From JAHEAO01 sp942492375 (GTDB lineage Bacteria; Pseudomonadota; Alphaproteobacteria; Rhodobacterales; Rhodobacteraceae), in the NCBI GenBank assembly GCA_942492375.1, contig CALOEL010000017.1, forward strand, positions 124,001 through 188,000: DNA of 64,000 nucleotides, written 5' to 3'. The translations under genes and the position numbers were made by a program. This document shows positions 1-8,856 of the stretch, one piece after another; position 1 is the first letter of the stretch, and every line of letters starts with the position of its first letter. The notes under the pieces are model-generated. The model made no database searches and was not told the DNA's origin. It saw nothing but the letters and a program-made list of their open reading frames with translations.

Positions 1-225
1 CTGCGCCGGCTTGGCCGTTCTCGCGTCAAGGTTGCGTCGCCGTCAATCCGCCTGGTCCGAGTCGGACACCAAGAGCTCCCCCATCTCCGCCTAAAACCCC
101 CCTCAAATTATTCGAATCGTCCAAGTTCCGGCAGAACTCCGCCGAAGCTGATCCCGCTGGCAATGGTCAGGCCGCTGGGGCATTATCCCTGTTGGGGATA
201 CGGCCGACCAAGGTGGATCTGGCAG

Positions 226-1149
226 ATGTTGACCGGCGGAATTGATCTGGGCGGAAGCAAGATCGAGGCGCGGCTTTTCGACGCCGACTGGCATGTGATC
301 GAAAGCCGTCGAGTGGCAACGCCGCGAGAAGACTACAAGCAGTTGGTGCAGGCGGTCATGGATCAGATCAATGATCTGAACAAAACGGCTGACCAGGCGG
401 GCATCCCGATAGGAATCGGCTTGCCGGGGTTGATCGACAGCAATACCGGCTGTGTTCTGGTCGCCAATCTTTGCGCAAACGGGCACACATTGGCCACCGA
501 CATTGCCGCGCGATCCAACGCCGCGCCGATCTTCATCAAGGATAGCCAGGCCTTCGCATTGTCCGAGGCGGTGCTCGGGTCAGGCCGCTCGCAGCGCTCG
601 GTGTTCGGGTTGATCATCGGCTCCAGCGTCGCGGGCGCGCATGTGTTCGATGGGCAGCTGGTAACCGGGGCGAATGGTTTTGCCGGAGAAATCGGACACC
701 TGCCGTTGCCCGCGGCGATGGTCGCCCGCCACGGCCTGCCGATCCTGCCATGCGGCTGCGGGCGCAACGCCTGCTTCGAGACGCTGGTTTCCGGCCCCGG
801 ACTGTCGAGACTGGCCGAACACCTCATCGGTGAAGCCGCATCCGCCCGGGAGATTGCCGCACGGTCCGCCAAGGGAGACCCCAATGCCGGCCGTGTGCTG
901 GATCTCTGGTTCGTGGTCGTGGCCGAAATGATCGATACGGTGATCATGACCATCGACCCCGACTGTATCGTCCTCGGGGGCGGACTATCGGGCATTCCGC
1001 AGGTGGTGCCGAAGCTCGAAAGCAAGCTTGCGACCCGGATGATGGCCGGTATGCGGCGGCCGAACGTATATTTGGCTGAAGGCGGCGAAAGCAGCGGCAC
1101 GCGCGGTGCTGCCTTGGCAGCGCGGCGTGCAGTGATCCCGGCCGCCTGA
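226..1149 (+). CDS. ROK-family sugar kinase
   Basis: This is a cytoplasmic ROK-family kinase of 307 residues, probably phosphorylating a hexose or N-acetylhexosamine with ATP. The N-terminal phosphate loop DLGGSK is at residues 7-12, the likely catalytic Asp is D106 in KDSQAF, the substrate motif GEIGH is at 154-158, and the ROK zinc motif CGCGRNACFE is at 176-185. I chose the ATG at 226 because the family pattern starts right after it; the upstream 21 in-frame residues are unlike any ROK protein. Length is normal for the family. No sugar transporter is adjacent, so the substrate (glucose, fructose, GlcNAc or ManNAc) cannot be told from context. The family call is firm and the substrate is open. 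Confidence 0.85.
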   Translation: MLTGGIDLGGSKIEARLFDADWHVIESRRVATPREDYKQLVQAVMDQINDLNKTADQAGIPIGIGLPGLIDSNTGCVLVANLCANGHTLATDIAARSNAAPIFIKDSQAFALSEAVLGSGRSQRSVFGLIIGSSVAGAHVFDGQLVTGANGFAGEIGHLPLPAAMVARHGLPILPCGCGRNACFETLVSGPGLSRLAEHLIGEAASAREIAARSAKGDPNAGRVLDLWFVVVAEMIDTVIMTIDPDCIVLGGGLSGIPQVVPKLESKLATRMMAGMRRPNVYLAEGGESSGTRGAALAARRAVIPAA

Positions 1150-1292
1150 CCGATCGCTTCATGCTGCAAAGGGGGTGTAAAGGCCGTTGCTGCTGATCCG
1201 CCCCGACTGGTCCCACCAGCTCTTGTCAGCAGATGATCTTGCGTCGCACCGCTGCGAGGCTTGAGCTATCCTACGAGATCTCGGCAGCTTGG

Positions 1293-1367
1293 TGGTGCTG
1301 TGAGAGAGGATTGAACTCTCGACCTCACCCTTACCAAGGGTGTGCTCTACCACTGAGCTACCACAGC
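1293..1367 (-). tRNA. tRNA-Thr (GGT anticodon)
   Basis: Read on the minus strand, this folds into a full cloverleaf. It has a 7-bp acceptor stem GCTGTGG/TCACAGC with one G-T pair, D-arm GCTC/GAGC, anticodon stem CACCC/GGGTG with loop TTGGTAA (anticodon GGT, threonine), T-arm GAGAG/CTCTC, and an encoded CCA at 1293-1295. It is convergent with the kinase gene and divergent from the murA cluster. Confidence 0.96.
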
Positions 1368-1456
1368 GCCGTTCGTGGGCGGCTGATTAGACGCTATCGG
1401 CTAGAGGTGCAAGCCCAATCTGGACCCTTTTGGACCCTTGCGCTAGAGAGAGACGG

Positions 1457-1600
1457 ATGGGCGAAAAGAGCGGAAAAGACGCGATCGCGAAACCCGCGGA
1501 AACCCGGGAAGACCGGTTGAAAGCGGCGCTGAAAGCGAATTTGCGAAGGCGCAAGGCGCAGGCGAAGGCCCGCAGTCAGAAAGATAAAGAAAAGGGCTGA
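1457..1600 (+). CDS. Small basic protein upstream of murA
   Basis: A 47-residue ORF whose product is strongly basic and hydrophilic, ending in a lysine/arginine/alanine-rich helix-like stretch. It starts with ATG 6 bases after an AGAGAG purine run that can serve as ribosome binding site. It ends 7 bases before the murA start, so the two are probably co-transcribed. No domain or catalytic motif is visible. The composition suggests a nucleic-acid or ribosome-associated peptide, but that is inference. Small basic ORFs in this position are familiar from related genomes, which favours a real gene. Confidence 0.6.
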   Translation: MGEKSGKDAIAKPAETREDRLKAALKANLRRRKAQAKARSQKDKEKG

Positions 1601-1607
1601 ATCAGGT

Positions 1608-2873
1608 ATGGATTCGATACGGGTAACAGGTAACGGCGCGCTGAGCGGCGAAATCCCCATCGCGGGGGCGAAGAACGCTTGTCTGACGCTGATGCCGGCG
1701 ACGCTTCTCAGCGAGGAGCCGTTGACGCTGACAAATGCGCCGCGGCTTTCAGACATCGCGACAATGACCCAGCTTCTGCAATCGCTTGGCGCCGAGGTGT
1801 CCAGTTTGCGTGACGGGCAGGTGATTGCGATGGCCAGTCACGGGCCGATCAATCCGGTCGCCGATTACGACATTGTCCGGAAGATGCGCGCCTCCAATCT
1901 GGTCCTCGGGCCGCTGATCGCGCGCGAAGGTCATGCCGTTGTCTCATTGCCGGGCGGCTGCGCCATCGGCGCACGCCCGATGGACCTTCACATCCACGGC
2001 CTGGAGGCCCTGGGGGCCGAAATCGAGCTGAAGGATGGCTACCTGCATGCAAAGGCCTCCCGCGGGTTGAAGGGCGCGCAGATCGAACTGCGAATGGCCT
2101 CCGTCGGCGCGACCGAGAATATTGTCATGGCCGCGACGCTGGCCAAGGGAACGACGGTCCTGAAGAACGCGGCAAAGGAACCCGAGGTTGTGGATCTTGT
2201 CGATTGCCTTCGGGCGATGGGGGCCCAGATTGAGGGCGAGGGAACCGGGACGATCACGATCCAGGGCGTCGATCGTCTCCACGGTGCGACGCATCGTGTG
2301 GTGGCCGACCGGATCGAACTGGGGACTTATATGCTGGCCCCCGCCATCGCGGGCGGCGAGGTGGAGTTGCTGGGCGGTCGCCGTGATCTTGTCGGCAGTT
2401 TCAGCGACAAGCTGGAGGAAGCCGGAATCGAGGTTTCCGAGACCAACCGCGGCCTGAAGGTGTCGCGAAAGAATGGCAGGGTCAGATCTGTGAACGTGAC
2501 GACGGCCGTTTTCCCGGGTTTTCCGACCGATCTGCAGGCGCAGATGATGGCCCTGATGTGCACGGCGGACGGTGTTGCCGAACTGGAAGAGACGATTTTC
2601 GAGAACCGTTTCATGCATGCCCCAGAACTTATGCGAATGGGCGCCGAGATCGACGTGCATGGCGGGATGGCGAAAGTCACCGGTGTCGAAAGGCTGAAAG
2701 GTGCGCCGGTCATGGCCACCGACCTGCGCGCATCGGTTTCACTGATACTCGCCGGATTGGCGGCAGAGGGGGAAACCGTGGTCAGCCGCGTCTATCACCT
2801 GGACCGCGGCTACGAGCACGTGGTTGCGAAGCTGCGCAGTGTCGGCGCGGACATCGAACGGATAAAGGGCTGA
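1608..2873 (+). CDS. murA: UDP-N-acetylglucosamine 1-carboxyvinyltransferase
   Basis: MurA transfers enolpyruvate from PEP to UDP-GlcNAc, the first committed step of peptidoglycan synthesis, in the cytoplasm. The 421-residue length is standard. Visible landmarks are K22-N23 in GAKNA near the N-terminus, R93 in RKMRAS, and the catalytic cysteine C118 in the loop GGCAIGARP. This is the fosfomycin-sensitive Cys form rather than the resistant Asp form. The start ATG follows the small basic ORF by 7 bases. The stop overlaps the start of the next gene (TGATG), so murA and the DUF2948 gene are translationally coupled. Confidence 0.97.
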   Translation: MDSIRVTGNGALSGEIPIAGAKNACLTLMPATLLSEEPLTLTNAPRLSDIATMTQLLQSLGAEVSSLRDGQVIAMASHGPINPVADYDIVRKMRASNLVLGPLIAREGHAVVSLPGGCAIGARPMDLHIHGLEALGAEIELKDGYLHAKASRGLKGAQIELRMASVGATENIVMAATLAKGTTVLKNAAKEPEVVDLVDCLRAMGAQIEGEGTGTITIQGVDRLHGATHRVVADRIELGTYMLAPAIAGGEVELLGGRRDLVGSFSDKLEEAGIEVSETNRGLKVSRKNGRVRSVNVTTAVFPGFPTDLQAQMMALMCTADGVAELEETIFENRFMHAPELMRMGAEIDVHGGMAKVTGVERLKGAPVMATDLRASVSLILAGLAAEGETVVSRVYHLDRGYEHVVAKLRSVGADIERIKG

Positions 2874-3349
2874 TGGTGGAAGACGCGAGATTCGAGGATG
2901 CCCATGAGGCACCGCTGCATCTGAAAGCGCGTGATGCCGAGGACCTTCAGGTTATCTCTGCGCTTGTGCAGGATGCGGTCGTTCCCATGAAGGAAATGAA
3001 GTGGGATCGCGTGCATCGCCGTTTCGCTCTGCTCATCAACCGGTTTCGCTGGGAAGATGTCGGCGGGAACCGCCAAAGTCAGCGGCCATTTGAAAGAGTG
3101 CAGTCGCTTCTTTTCGTCGACGAGGTGACCGCGGTCGCAAGCCAGGGCATTGATCGCGAAGACAGCGGGTTGATCCTGTCAATTCTCTCGATCGGGTTCG
3201 TTCCGGGCGAAGACAGCGCAGGACGTGTGGAACTGGCCCTTGCCGGCGACGGTGACATAGCATTGCAGGTCGAGGCGCTGGAAGTCACGCTGAAGGATGT
3301 GACACGCCCCTATCTTGCGCCGTCGCGCCATCAACCAGAGCATCCCTAA
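2873..3349 (+). CDS. DUF2948 family protein
   Basis: A 158-residue soluble protein of the DUF2948 family, found mainly in Alphaproteobacteria next to murA and hisD. The ATG at 2873 overlaps the murA stop. Family-like features are the N-terminal 'LHLKARDAEDLQVISALVQDA' region followed by MKWDRVHRRFALLINRFRWE-type conserved aromatic/basic residues at about 43-62, and a C-terminal acidic beta-rich part. There is no signal peptide or membrane segment. Function is unknown. Gene order conservation suggests a link with envelope or histidine gene expression, but nothing in the sequence shows a mechanism. Confidence 0.85.
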   Translation: MVEDARFEDAHEAPLHLKARDAEDLQVISALVQDAVVPMKEMKWDRVHRRFALLINRFRWEDVGGNRQSQRPFERVQSLLFVDEVTAVASQGIDREDSGLILSILSIGFVPGEDSAGRVELALAGDGDIALQVEALEVTLKDVTRPYLAPSRHQPEHP

Positions 3350-3425
3350 CGTGATGGGTGCGCCTGTCTCGTAGGCTTGAGACCCATGCCCCGCCCGGCT
3401 ATGTGGGGACGACAGGAGTATCGCG

Positions 3426-4736
3426 ATGCCTCAATTTCTTTCGACGCTGGACGAGGATTTCGAAGCCCGCTTTCGGGATCTCTTGGCCATGAAGCGCGAA
3501 GACGCGCCCGAGGTGGATGCGACGGTGGCCGGGATCATCGACGATGTTCGGACCCGTGGCGACGACGCGGTGATCGAATTGACGGCGCGGCATGACCAGC
3601 TGCAGCTGACCCCTGAAACCATGGCCTTTACCGCCGAGGAAATCGACGCGGAATGTGCGAAAGTCTCGGAAGACGAACGTGACGCGCTGAAACTCGCCGC
3701 CGATCGTATCCGCGACTATCACCAGAGACAGATGCCGGAAGATGAAAGCTGGACCGAAGGCTCGGGCGCGGAATTGGGCTGGCGATGGACACCCGTCGCA
3801 TCGGCCGGTCTCTATGTGCCGGGTGGGCTGGCGTCCTACCCGTCATCGGTCCTGATGAACGCCATTCCGGCGCAGGTCGCCGGGGTCGAGCGGCTGGTGA
3901 TTGCCGCCCCGACGCCCGCGGGCAAGGCCAATCCGCTGGTCCTGATGGCCGCACGACTGGCCGGGGTGCGGACGATCTACCGGATCGGCGGTGCGCAGGC
4001 GATCGCGGCGCTGGCTTATGGCACGCGGACAATCCAGCCCGTGGACAAGATCACCGGACCCGGCAACGCCTATGTGGCCGCCGCCAAGCGCCGGGTTTTC
4101 GGCCGGGTGGGCATCGACATGATCGCCGGGCCGTCGGAGATACTGGTGATCGCCGACCGGCATAACGACCCCGACTGGATCGCACTCGATTTGCTCAGCC
4201 AGGCGGAACATGACGAAAGTGCGCAATCCATTCTCGTCACGCCGGATGCCGCTTTCGGTCAAGCTGTCGTCGAGGCGCTCGAACGCCGTTTGCCGAACCT
4301 CCAGCGCCGCGATATCGCCGCGGCCAGCTGGCGCGATTTCGGCGCGGTCATCACGGTGCAGGATCTGGGTGAAGCGGCAGCGCTGACCGACCGGATCGCG
4401 CCCGAACATCTGGAGCTATGCGTCGAGAACCCCGATGCGTTGGCCGCGAATATTCGTCATGCCGGCGCCATCTTCCTTGGCAATTGGACGCCGGAGGCGA
4501 TCGGCGATTACGTCGGCGGCCCCAATCACGTCCTTCCGACCGCCCGTTCGGCACGGTTTTCGTCGGGGCTTTCGGTCATGGATTTTCTCAAGCGCACAAC
4601 GATAGCCAGAATGTCGCCGGAAGCATTGCAGCAGATCGGCCCGGCCGCGGAAACACTGGCGAAATCGGAAGGGCTCGAGGCGCACGGCCTGTCCGTGCGG
4701 GCACGGTTGAATCGATTGAACAATGGTGTTCGCTGA
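3426..4736 (+). CDS. hisD: Histidinol dehydrogenase
   Basis: HisD catalyses the last two steps of histidine synthesis, oxidising L-histidinol to L-histidine with two NAD+, and is a zinc enzyme. The product is 436 residues, normal length. Recognisable blocks are the glycine-rich YVPGGLASYPSSVLM region, GGAQAIAALAYGT, the signature KITGPGNAYVAAAKR with the IDMIAGPSE element, and the Zn/catalytic stretch SQAEHDE, plus the C-terminal GPNHVLPT. The ATG follows AGGAG by 7 bases. The stop overlaps the next start (TGATGA), so it is coupled to the UPF0262 gene. Confidence 0.97.
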   Translation: MPQFLSTLDEDFEARFRDLLAMKREDAPEVDATVAGIIDDVRTRGDDAVIELTARHDQLQLTPETMAFTAEEIDAECAKVSEDERDALKLAADRIRDYHQRQMPEDESWTEGSGAELGWRWTPVASAGLYVPGGLASYPSSVLMNAIPAQVAGVERLVIAAPTPAGKANPLVLMAARLAGVRTIYRIGGAQAIAALAYGTRTIQPVDKITGPGNAYVAAAKRRVFGRVGIDMIAGPSEILVIADRHNDPDWIALDLLSQAEHDESAQSILVTPDAAFGQAVVEALERRLPNLQRRDIAAASWRDFGAVITVQDLGEAAALTDRIAPEHLELCVENPDALAANIRHAGAIFLGNWTPEAIGDYVGGPNHVLPTARSARFSSGLSVMDFLKRTTIARMSPEALQQIGPAAETLAKSEGLEAHGLSVRARLNRLNNGVR

Positions 4737-5215
4737 TGACGACTCTTCTGGAAATCCGGATCGATGATAGCGGGCTTGCCCCACCGACACCCGAGATCGA
4801 GCAGGAGCGCCGCGTCGCCGTGTTCGACCTGCTCGAGGAAAATTCCTTCGATCTTCCCGATCGCGACGGCAAGGCGGGCCCCAAGGGCCCCTATAAACTC
4901 GATCTGGCAATCCGCGACGGCCGACTCGTCTTTGACATCCGCACCGAGGACGACGCCAAGGCGGCGGAATTCCATCTGTCGCTGGGTCCGTTCAGACAGG
5001 TCGTCAAGGACTACTTCCAGATATGCGAAAGCTATTTCGACGCAGTGAAGAAATTCCCGCCCAGTCAGATCGAGGCGATCGACATGGCTCGCCGTGGCAT
5101 CCACAACGAAGGGGCCCGCGTGTTGCAGGAGCGACTGGAAGGCAAGGCCGAAATCGATAATCCGACCGCGCGGCGGCTTTTCACCCTGATTTGCGTCCTG
5201 CACTGGAAGGGATGA
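4736..5215 (+). CDS. UPF0262 family protein
   Basis: A 159-residue cytoplasmic protein of the alphaproteobacterial UPF0262 family. Its ATG overlaps the hisD stop. Conserved-looking parts are the N-terminal 'EQERRVAVFDLLEENSF' region, a GPYKLDL block, 'HLSLGPFRQVVKDYF' at about 82-96, and a C-terminal NPTARRLFTLICVLHWKG tail that is nearly invariant in the family. No catalytic motif is seen and function is unknown. It sits between hisD and a low-molecular-weight phosphatase gene that begins 4 bases downstream, so all three are probably one transcript. Confidence 0.88.
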   Translation: MTTLLEIRIDDSGLAPPTPEIEQERRVAVFDLLEENSFDLPDRDGKAGPKGPYKLDLAIRDGRLVFDIRTEDDAKAAEFHLSLGPFRQVVKDYFQICESYFDAVKKFPPSQIEAIDMARRGIHNEGARVLQERLEGKAEIDNPTARRLFTLICVLHWKG

Positions 5216-5219
5216 GGAC

Positions 5220-5684
5220 TTGGGTCGCGACCTGCCGCATTCGGTTCTTTTCTGCTGCGATCACAATGCAGTTCGCTCCCCGATGGCGGAGGGGCTGATG
5301 AAGAAATTCTATGGCACCGAAGTCTATGTCCAGTCGGCGGGCGTACACAACGACCTGGAAATCGACGGCTTTGCGGTCACCGTCTGCGACGAAATGGGAG
5401 TGGAGCTTTCGCGCCACCGCTCGCGCTCGTTCGAAGAGATGCAGCAATGGGGTGACGATCTTTCGGGCTTCGATCTGGTGATCGCGCTGTCGCCGGCATC
5501 GCAGCGGCTCGCGCTTGAAATGACGCGGCATTTTCACCTCGAAGTCGAATACTGGCCGATCATGGACCCCACCGGCATGGCGGAGGGGCGCGAGGCGAGA
5601 CTGGCCCTATACCGACAGACGCGTGACCAGATCGTCAAGCGGATGCAGCAGAAATTCGGTGAGCCGATCGAGGAGACGCCTTGA
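5220..5684 (+). CDS. Low-molecular-weight protein-tyrosine-phosphatase-like protein
   Basis: A 154-residue protein of the LMW phosphatase / ArsC-like fold. The phosphate-binding loop C-x5-R is C13-DHNAV-R19, followed by SPMAEG, and a DPTG acid loop lies near residue 115, matching the general-acid loop of the fold. It could dephosphorylate phosphotyrosine or act as an arsenate-reductase relative; no ars genes are nearby. Translation starts at TTG 5220, since the conserved 'SVLFCCDHNAVRSPMAEG' core begins 8 residues later and no in-frame ATG precedes it. It follows the UPF0262 gene by 4 bases. Confidence 0.82.
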   Translation: MGRDLPHSVLFCCDHNAVRSPMAEGLMKKFYGTEVYVQSAGVHNDLEIDGFAVTVCDEMGVELSRHRSRSFEEMQQWGDDLSGFDLVIALSPASQRLALEMTRHFHLEVEYWPIMDPTGMAEGREARLALYRQTRDQIVKRMQQKFGEPIEETP

Positions 5685-5785
5685 GCGCCGTCGAGACCGG
5701 ACGGCAATGGGTTCCCGAAGAAGACACGCTTATGATAGACGAGACGAAACAGTAGAAGCTGACGGTCGCTTCAATTCGGGATGAA

Positions 5786-6667
5786 ATGCCTATGAGAATC
5801 GCGACTTCCGCTTATCCGATCGACTGGCTGGACGACTGGCAGGCTTATCAGGACAAGATTTCGCGCTGGGTCGGGGAGGCGGTTGGCAACGGCGCCGAAC
5901 TGCTGGTCTTCCCGGAATACGGCGCAATGGAGCTTGCCTCGCTCGCCGGCAAGTCCACCGCAGCCGATCTTGAAGGCGCGATGCGCGCGGTCGACGAACG
6001 GATCCCGGATGTCGATGAGTTGCACGACGCTTTGGCCCGGAAGCATGGCATTCATATTCTGGCCTCCAGCGCGCCGATCTGGGACCGTGGCGAACGACCG
6101 GTGAATCGCGCCCGCGTCTTTGGACCCGAGGGGCCGATGGGCCATCAGGACAAACAGATCATGACCCGCTTCGAACGCGACCCATGGAACGTCGTTGCGG
6201 GGGGACCGCTGCGGCTGTTCGATACGCCCCTGGCAAAGATCGGCGTGTTGATCTGCTACGATTGCGAATTCCCTTTGCTGGCCCGCGCGCTGGTCGATGC
6301 CGGCGCAGAGATCATCCTTGCCCCGTCTTGCACCGAGGCGATGGCCGGCTATTCCCGCGTTCGGATCGGCGCGATGGCACGGGCGCTGGAAAACCAGTGT
6401 GTCACGGTGCATTCACCTACGGTGGGCAAAGCGGCATGGTGCCCGCCGGTCGACGAAAACACCGGCGCCGCCGGAATCTACGGGCCGCCGGATCACGGAT
6501 TTCCGTCTACGGGCGTGATCGCGCAAGGCGAACTGAACAAGCCCGGTTGGGTCTATGGCGATGTAAGCCTCGACGCGGTCAGGGCCGTTCGCGCGGATGG
6601 CGGTGTTCTCAATCATGCTCACTGGCCAGAACAGCTGCCCCGCGTCAAAACCGTTACAACCTCGTGA
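5786..6667 (+). CDS. Carbon-nitrogen hydrolase (nitrilase superfamily)
   Basis: A 293-residue nitrilase-superfamily amidohydrolase. The catalytic triad is readable: E44 in FPEYG, K123 in GHQDKQ, and C157 in LICYDCEFP. It belongs to the branch that hydrolyses linear amides or omega-amides; the exact substrate cannot be read from sequence. Two in-frame ATGs (5786 and 5792) are possible, differing by two residues. It lies 101 bases after the phosphatase gene, on the same strand, and 89 bases before infA. Between phosphatase and this gene there is only a 24-codon TTG ORF that I do not support. Confidence 0.88.
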   Translation: MPMRIATSAYPIDWLDDWQAYQDKISRWVGEAVGNGAELLVFPEYGAMELASLAGKSTAADLEGAMRAVDERIPDVDELHDALARKHGIHILASSAPIWDRGERPVNRARVFGPEGPMGHQDKQIMTRFERDPWNVVAGGPLRLFDTPLAKIGVLICYDCEFPLLARALVDAGAEIILAPSCTEAMAGYSRVRIGAMARALENQCVTVHSPTVGKAAWCPPVDENTGAAGIYGPPDHGFPSTGVIAQGELNKPGWVYGDVSLDAVRAVRADGGVLNHAHWPEQLPRVKTVTTS

Positions 6668-6756
6668 AAACGGTTTTCTGCACTTGAAAACCCATGAAGA
6701 TGGGCGCATCTAGCATCCGCCCGCAACAAGGTGGGCTGCGCAGTGACGGAGTACAC

Positions 6757-6975
6757 ATGGCCAAGGAAGAAATGCTCGAATTCCCCGGCGTCGTGAAGGA
6801 ACTCCTGCCTAACGCGACATTTCGGGTCGAGCTTGAAAACGGCCATGAGATCATCGCGCATACGGCAGGAAAGATGCGGAAGAATCGCATACGGGTTCTC
6901 GCAGGCGACAAGGTGCAGGTCGAGATGACCCCGTATGATCTGACCAAGGGTCGGATCAACTACCGCTTCAAATAA
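6757..6975 (+). CDS. infA: Translation initiation factor IF-1
   Basis: IF-1 binds the ribosomal A site during initiation. The 72-residue product starts MAKEEM and is a single S1/OB-fold domain, with the conserved GKMRKNRIRVLAGDKV core and the terminal TKGRINYRFK. The in-frame extension upstream to 6694 is not family-like, so ATG 6757 is the start. It is followed 9 bases later by maf on the same strand, and the two are likely co-transcribed. Confidence 0.97.
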   Translation: MAKEEMLEFPGVVKELLPNATFRVELENGHEIIAHTAGKMRKNRIRVLAGDKVQVEMTPYDLTKGRINYRFK

Positions 6976-6984
6976 GGCGGCTCA

Positions 6985-7563
6985 TTGCGCCTTATTCTCG
7001 GATCAGGCAGCCCCAGACGCCGGGAGTTGCTGGCGCAGCTTGGTGTGGTGCCTGACGAGATTCGAGCGCCCGACATCGACGAGATGCCGCGAAACGGAGA
7101 GCTGCCGCGCGCCTATTGCATTCGCATCGCACATGAAAAGGTGCAGGCGATCCGCGTAAAGGACGGCGAGATCGCGCTTTGCGCCGATACGACGGTGGCG
7201 CTAGGACGTCGCATCCTGGGCAAGCCCGCCAATGCAGGCGAGGCCGCCGAATTCCTGCTGAAACTTGCCGGGCGACGCCACAACGTGATTACCGCCGTCG
7301 CAGTCAAGGCAGGCGACCGGATCTGGGAACGCGATGTCGTCACCGCCGTCCGGATGAAACGGCTTTCCGACGCCGAGCTGTACGCCTATCTCGCAACGGA
7401 GGATTGGCGGGGCAAAGCCGGGGGGTACGCGATCCAGGGACCCGCTGGCGCGTTCATTCCCTGGATTCAGGGCTCGTTCTCGGCCGTCATGGGCCTGCCC
7501 GTCGCCGAAACCGCCATTCTGCTGCAGGCGGCCGGTTATGCGCTCTATGGTCAGCCCCGATGA
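6985..7563 (+). CDS. maf: Maf nucleotide pyrophosphatase
   Basis: Maf proteins hydrolyse non-canonical nucleoside triphosphates (dTTP/UTP or modified pyrimidines) to monophosphates and affect septation. The 192-residue protein starts at TTG 6985, directly before the family hallmark GSGSPRRRELL. Further motifs are the CADTTVALG block with the catalytic Asp near residue 68, and GYAIQGPAGAF near residue 149. The stop codon overlaps the ATG of the RNase E/G-like gene by 4 bases (ATGA). Confidence 0.94.
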   Translation: MRLILGSGSPRRRELLAQLGVVPDEIRAPDIDEMPRNGELPRAYCIRIAHEKVQAIRVKDGEIALCADTTVALGRRILGKPANAGEAAEFLLKLAGRRHNVITAVAVKAGDRIWERDVVTAVRMKRLSDAELYAYLATEDWRGKAGGYAIQGPAGAFIPWIQGSFSAVMGLPVAETAILLQAAGYALYGQPR

Positions 7564-8597
7564 AGGGCAGCGTGGTCGTCTTAGGCGAATTGTCCGACCG
7601 CAAACTGGCCGCCCGGATCGTCGATGGTCGCCTTGATGACCTGCTGATCGATCCGTCCGGCGATGCGGTCCCCTCGCCGGGTACGATCTACCGCGCCATC
7701 TGCGACCGGCCGGTGAAAGGCCAGGGCGGCATGTTCGTTCGCTTGCCCGACGGCTCTGGCTTTCTGCGCGGCGCCACCGGTCTGCGCCCGGGCCAGCCGC
7801 TGCTTGTCCAGGTCACGGGTTACGCCGAGCCGGGCAAGGCGGTGCCCGCATCGACGCGCCTGCTCTTCAAGAGCAAATATGCCATCGTCACGCCGGACGC
7901 GCCGGGGATCAACATCTCTCGGAGCATCCGAAGCGAGGAAACAAGGCTGAGACTGCACGATATCGCGACCGGTGTTCTGGGTGAGGCGACAGAGCCGGGA
8001 CTGATCCTGCGGTCCGCCGCAGCCGATGCGGACGATGATGAAATCGCGGAAGATATCCGGATGATGCGCGACCTCGCCATCGCCGTCCTTGGCGATGCCG
8101 CCGGAACCGGGCCGGAATTGCTGGTCGATGGTCCAGACGCCCAGATGCTTGCCTGGCGTGAATGGGACGCTCCGGACATGCTCGACGAGGGCGCGACGGC
8201 CTTGGCGGACCATGGCGTTGTCGAGATGATCGCCGCGATGACAGAGCCGCGCGTTGGCCTGCCTGGCGGCGGCCATGCCTGGATCGAACCGACCCACGCC
8301 CTCGTCGCTGTCGACGTCAATACCGGCGACGACACCTCGCCCGCGGCCAGTCTGAAAGCCAACCTTGCCCTGGCTCGCGATCTACCGCGGCAATTGCGGT
8401 GCAGGGGCCTCGGCGGTCAGATCGTCGTGGATTTCGCGCCGATGCCGAAGAAGGACCGCCGGCAGGTCGAAACCGCACTGCGCTCCGCCTTCAAAGCCGA
8501 TCCGGACGAAACCGCGCTTGTCGGATGGACCCAGATGGGTAACTTTGAGCTTCATAGAAAGCGTCAGCGACCGCCTCTGGATATCAGCTTCCGATGA
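7560..8597 (+). CDS. RNase E/G-like ribonuclease (short form)
   Basis: A 345-residue protein related to the catalytic domain of RNase E/G. The VAVDVNTGDD segment near residue 248 matches the Mg-binding DVN motif, followed by the 'LARDLPRQLRCRGLGGQIVVDF' region where RNase E/G carries the second catalytic Asp. An S1-like N-terminal half precedes it. It is much shorter than RNase E and lacks the C-terminal Zn-link and scaffold regions. The neighbouring maf, infA and yacG genes form the order seen in many alphaproteobacteria. Its start overlaps maf and its end overlaps yacG by 4 bases, so the three are translationally coupled. Confidence 0.88.
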   Translation: MKGSVVVLGELSDRKLAARIVDGRLDDLLIDPSGDAVPSPGTIYRAICDRPVKGQGGMFVRLPDGSGFLRGATGLRPGQPLLVQVTGYAEPGKAVPASTRLLFKSKYAIVTPDAPGINISRSIRSEETRLRLHDIATGVLGEATEPGLILRSAAADADDDEIAEDIRMMRDLAIAVLGDAAGTGPELLVDGPDAQMLAWREWDAPDMLDEGATALADHGVVEMIAAMTEPRVGLPGGGHAWIEPTHALVAVDVNTGDDTSPAASLKANLALARDLPRQLRCRGLGGQIVVDFAPMPKKDRRQVETALRSAFKADPDETALVGWTQMGNFELHRKRQRPPLDISFR

Positions 8598-8776
8598 CCT
8601 GCCCGATCTGCGCCAAGCCCAGCCATCCCGAGTACCGTCCATTCTGCTCGAAACGATGTGCCGATGTCGATCTGGGAAAGTGGTTGACCGGCTCCTACGC
8701 GATCCCAGCCGAGGACCCCGAAGACATCAATGAGGCCGAAGAAGCGATGGAACGACTGCCCCGGAAACCGCACTGA
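8594..8776 (+). CDS. yacG: DNA gyrase inhibitor YacG
   Basis: YacG is a small zinc-binding protein that inhibits gyrase by contacting GyrB. The 60-residue product has the CPIC pair near the N-terminus and the second pair in FCSKRCADVD, giving C-x2-C...C-x3-C, then the family's GKWL block and an acidic tail. It starts by ATGA overlap with the upstream RNase gene. tRNA-Phe follows 81 bases downstream. Confidence 0.93.
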   Translation: MTCPICAKPSHPEYRPFCSKRCADVDLGKWLTGSYAIPAEDPEDINEAEEAMERLPRKPH

Positions 8777-8856
8777 ATTTCTGCCAATTCGCACTGGACA
8801 CGCCCCGGACCCCCGTCTAGAAGATCGCGACCCGAACGGCGTGTCCGTTCACCCGT

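Noticed and set aside
5681..5755. 24-codon TTG ORF between the phosphatase and nitrilase genes
   Set aside because: Too short and unconvincing; no ribosome site stands out and nothing resembles a known peptide.
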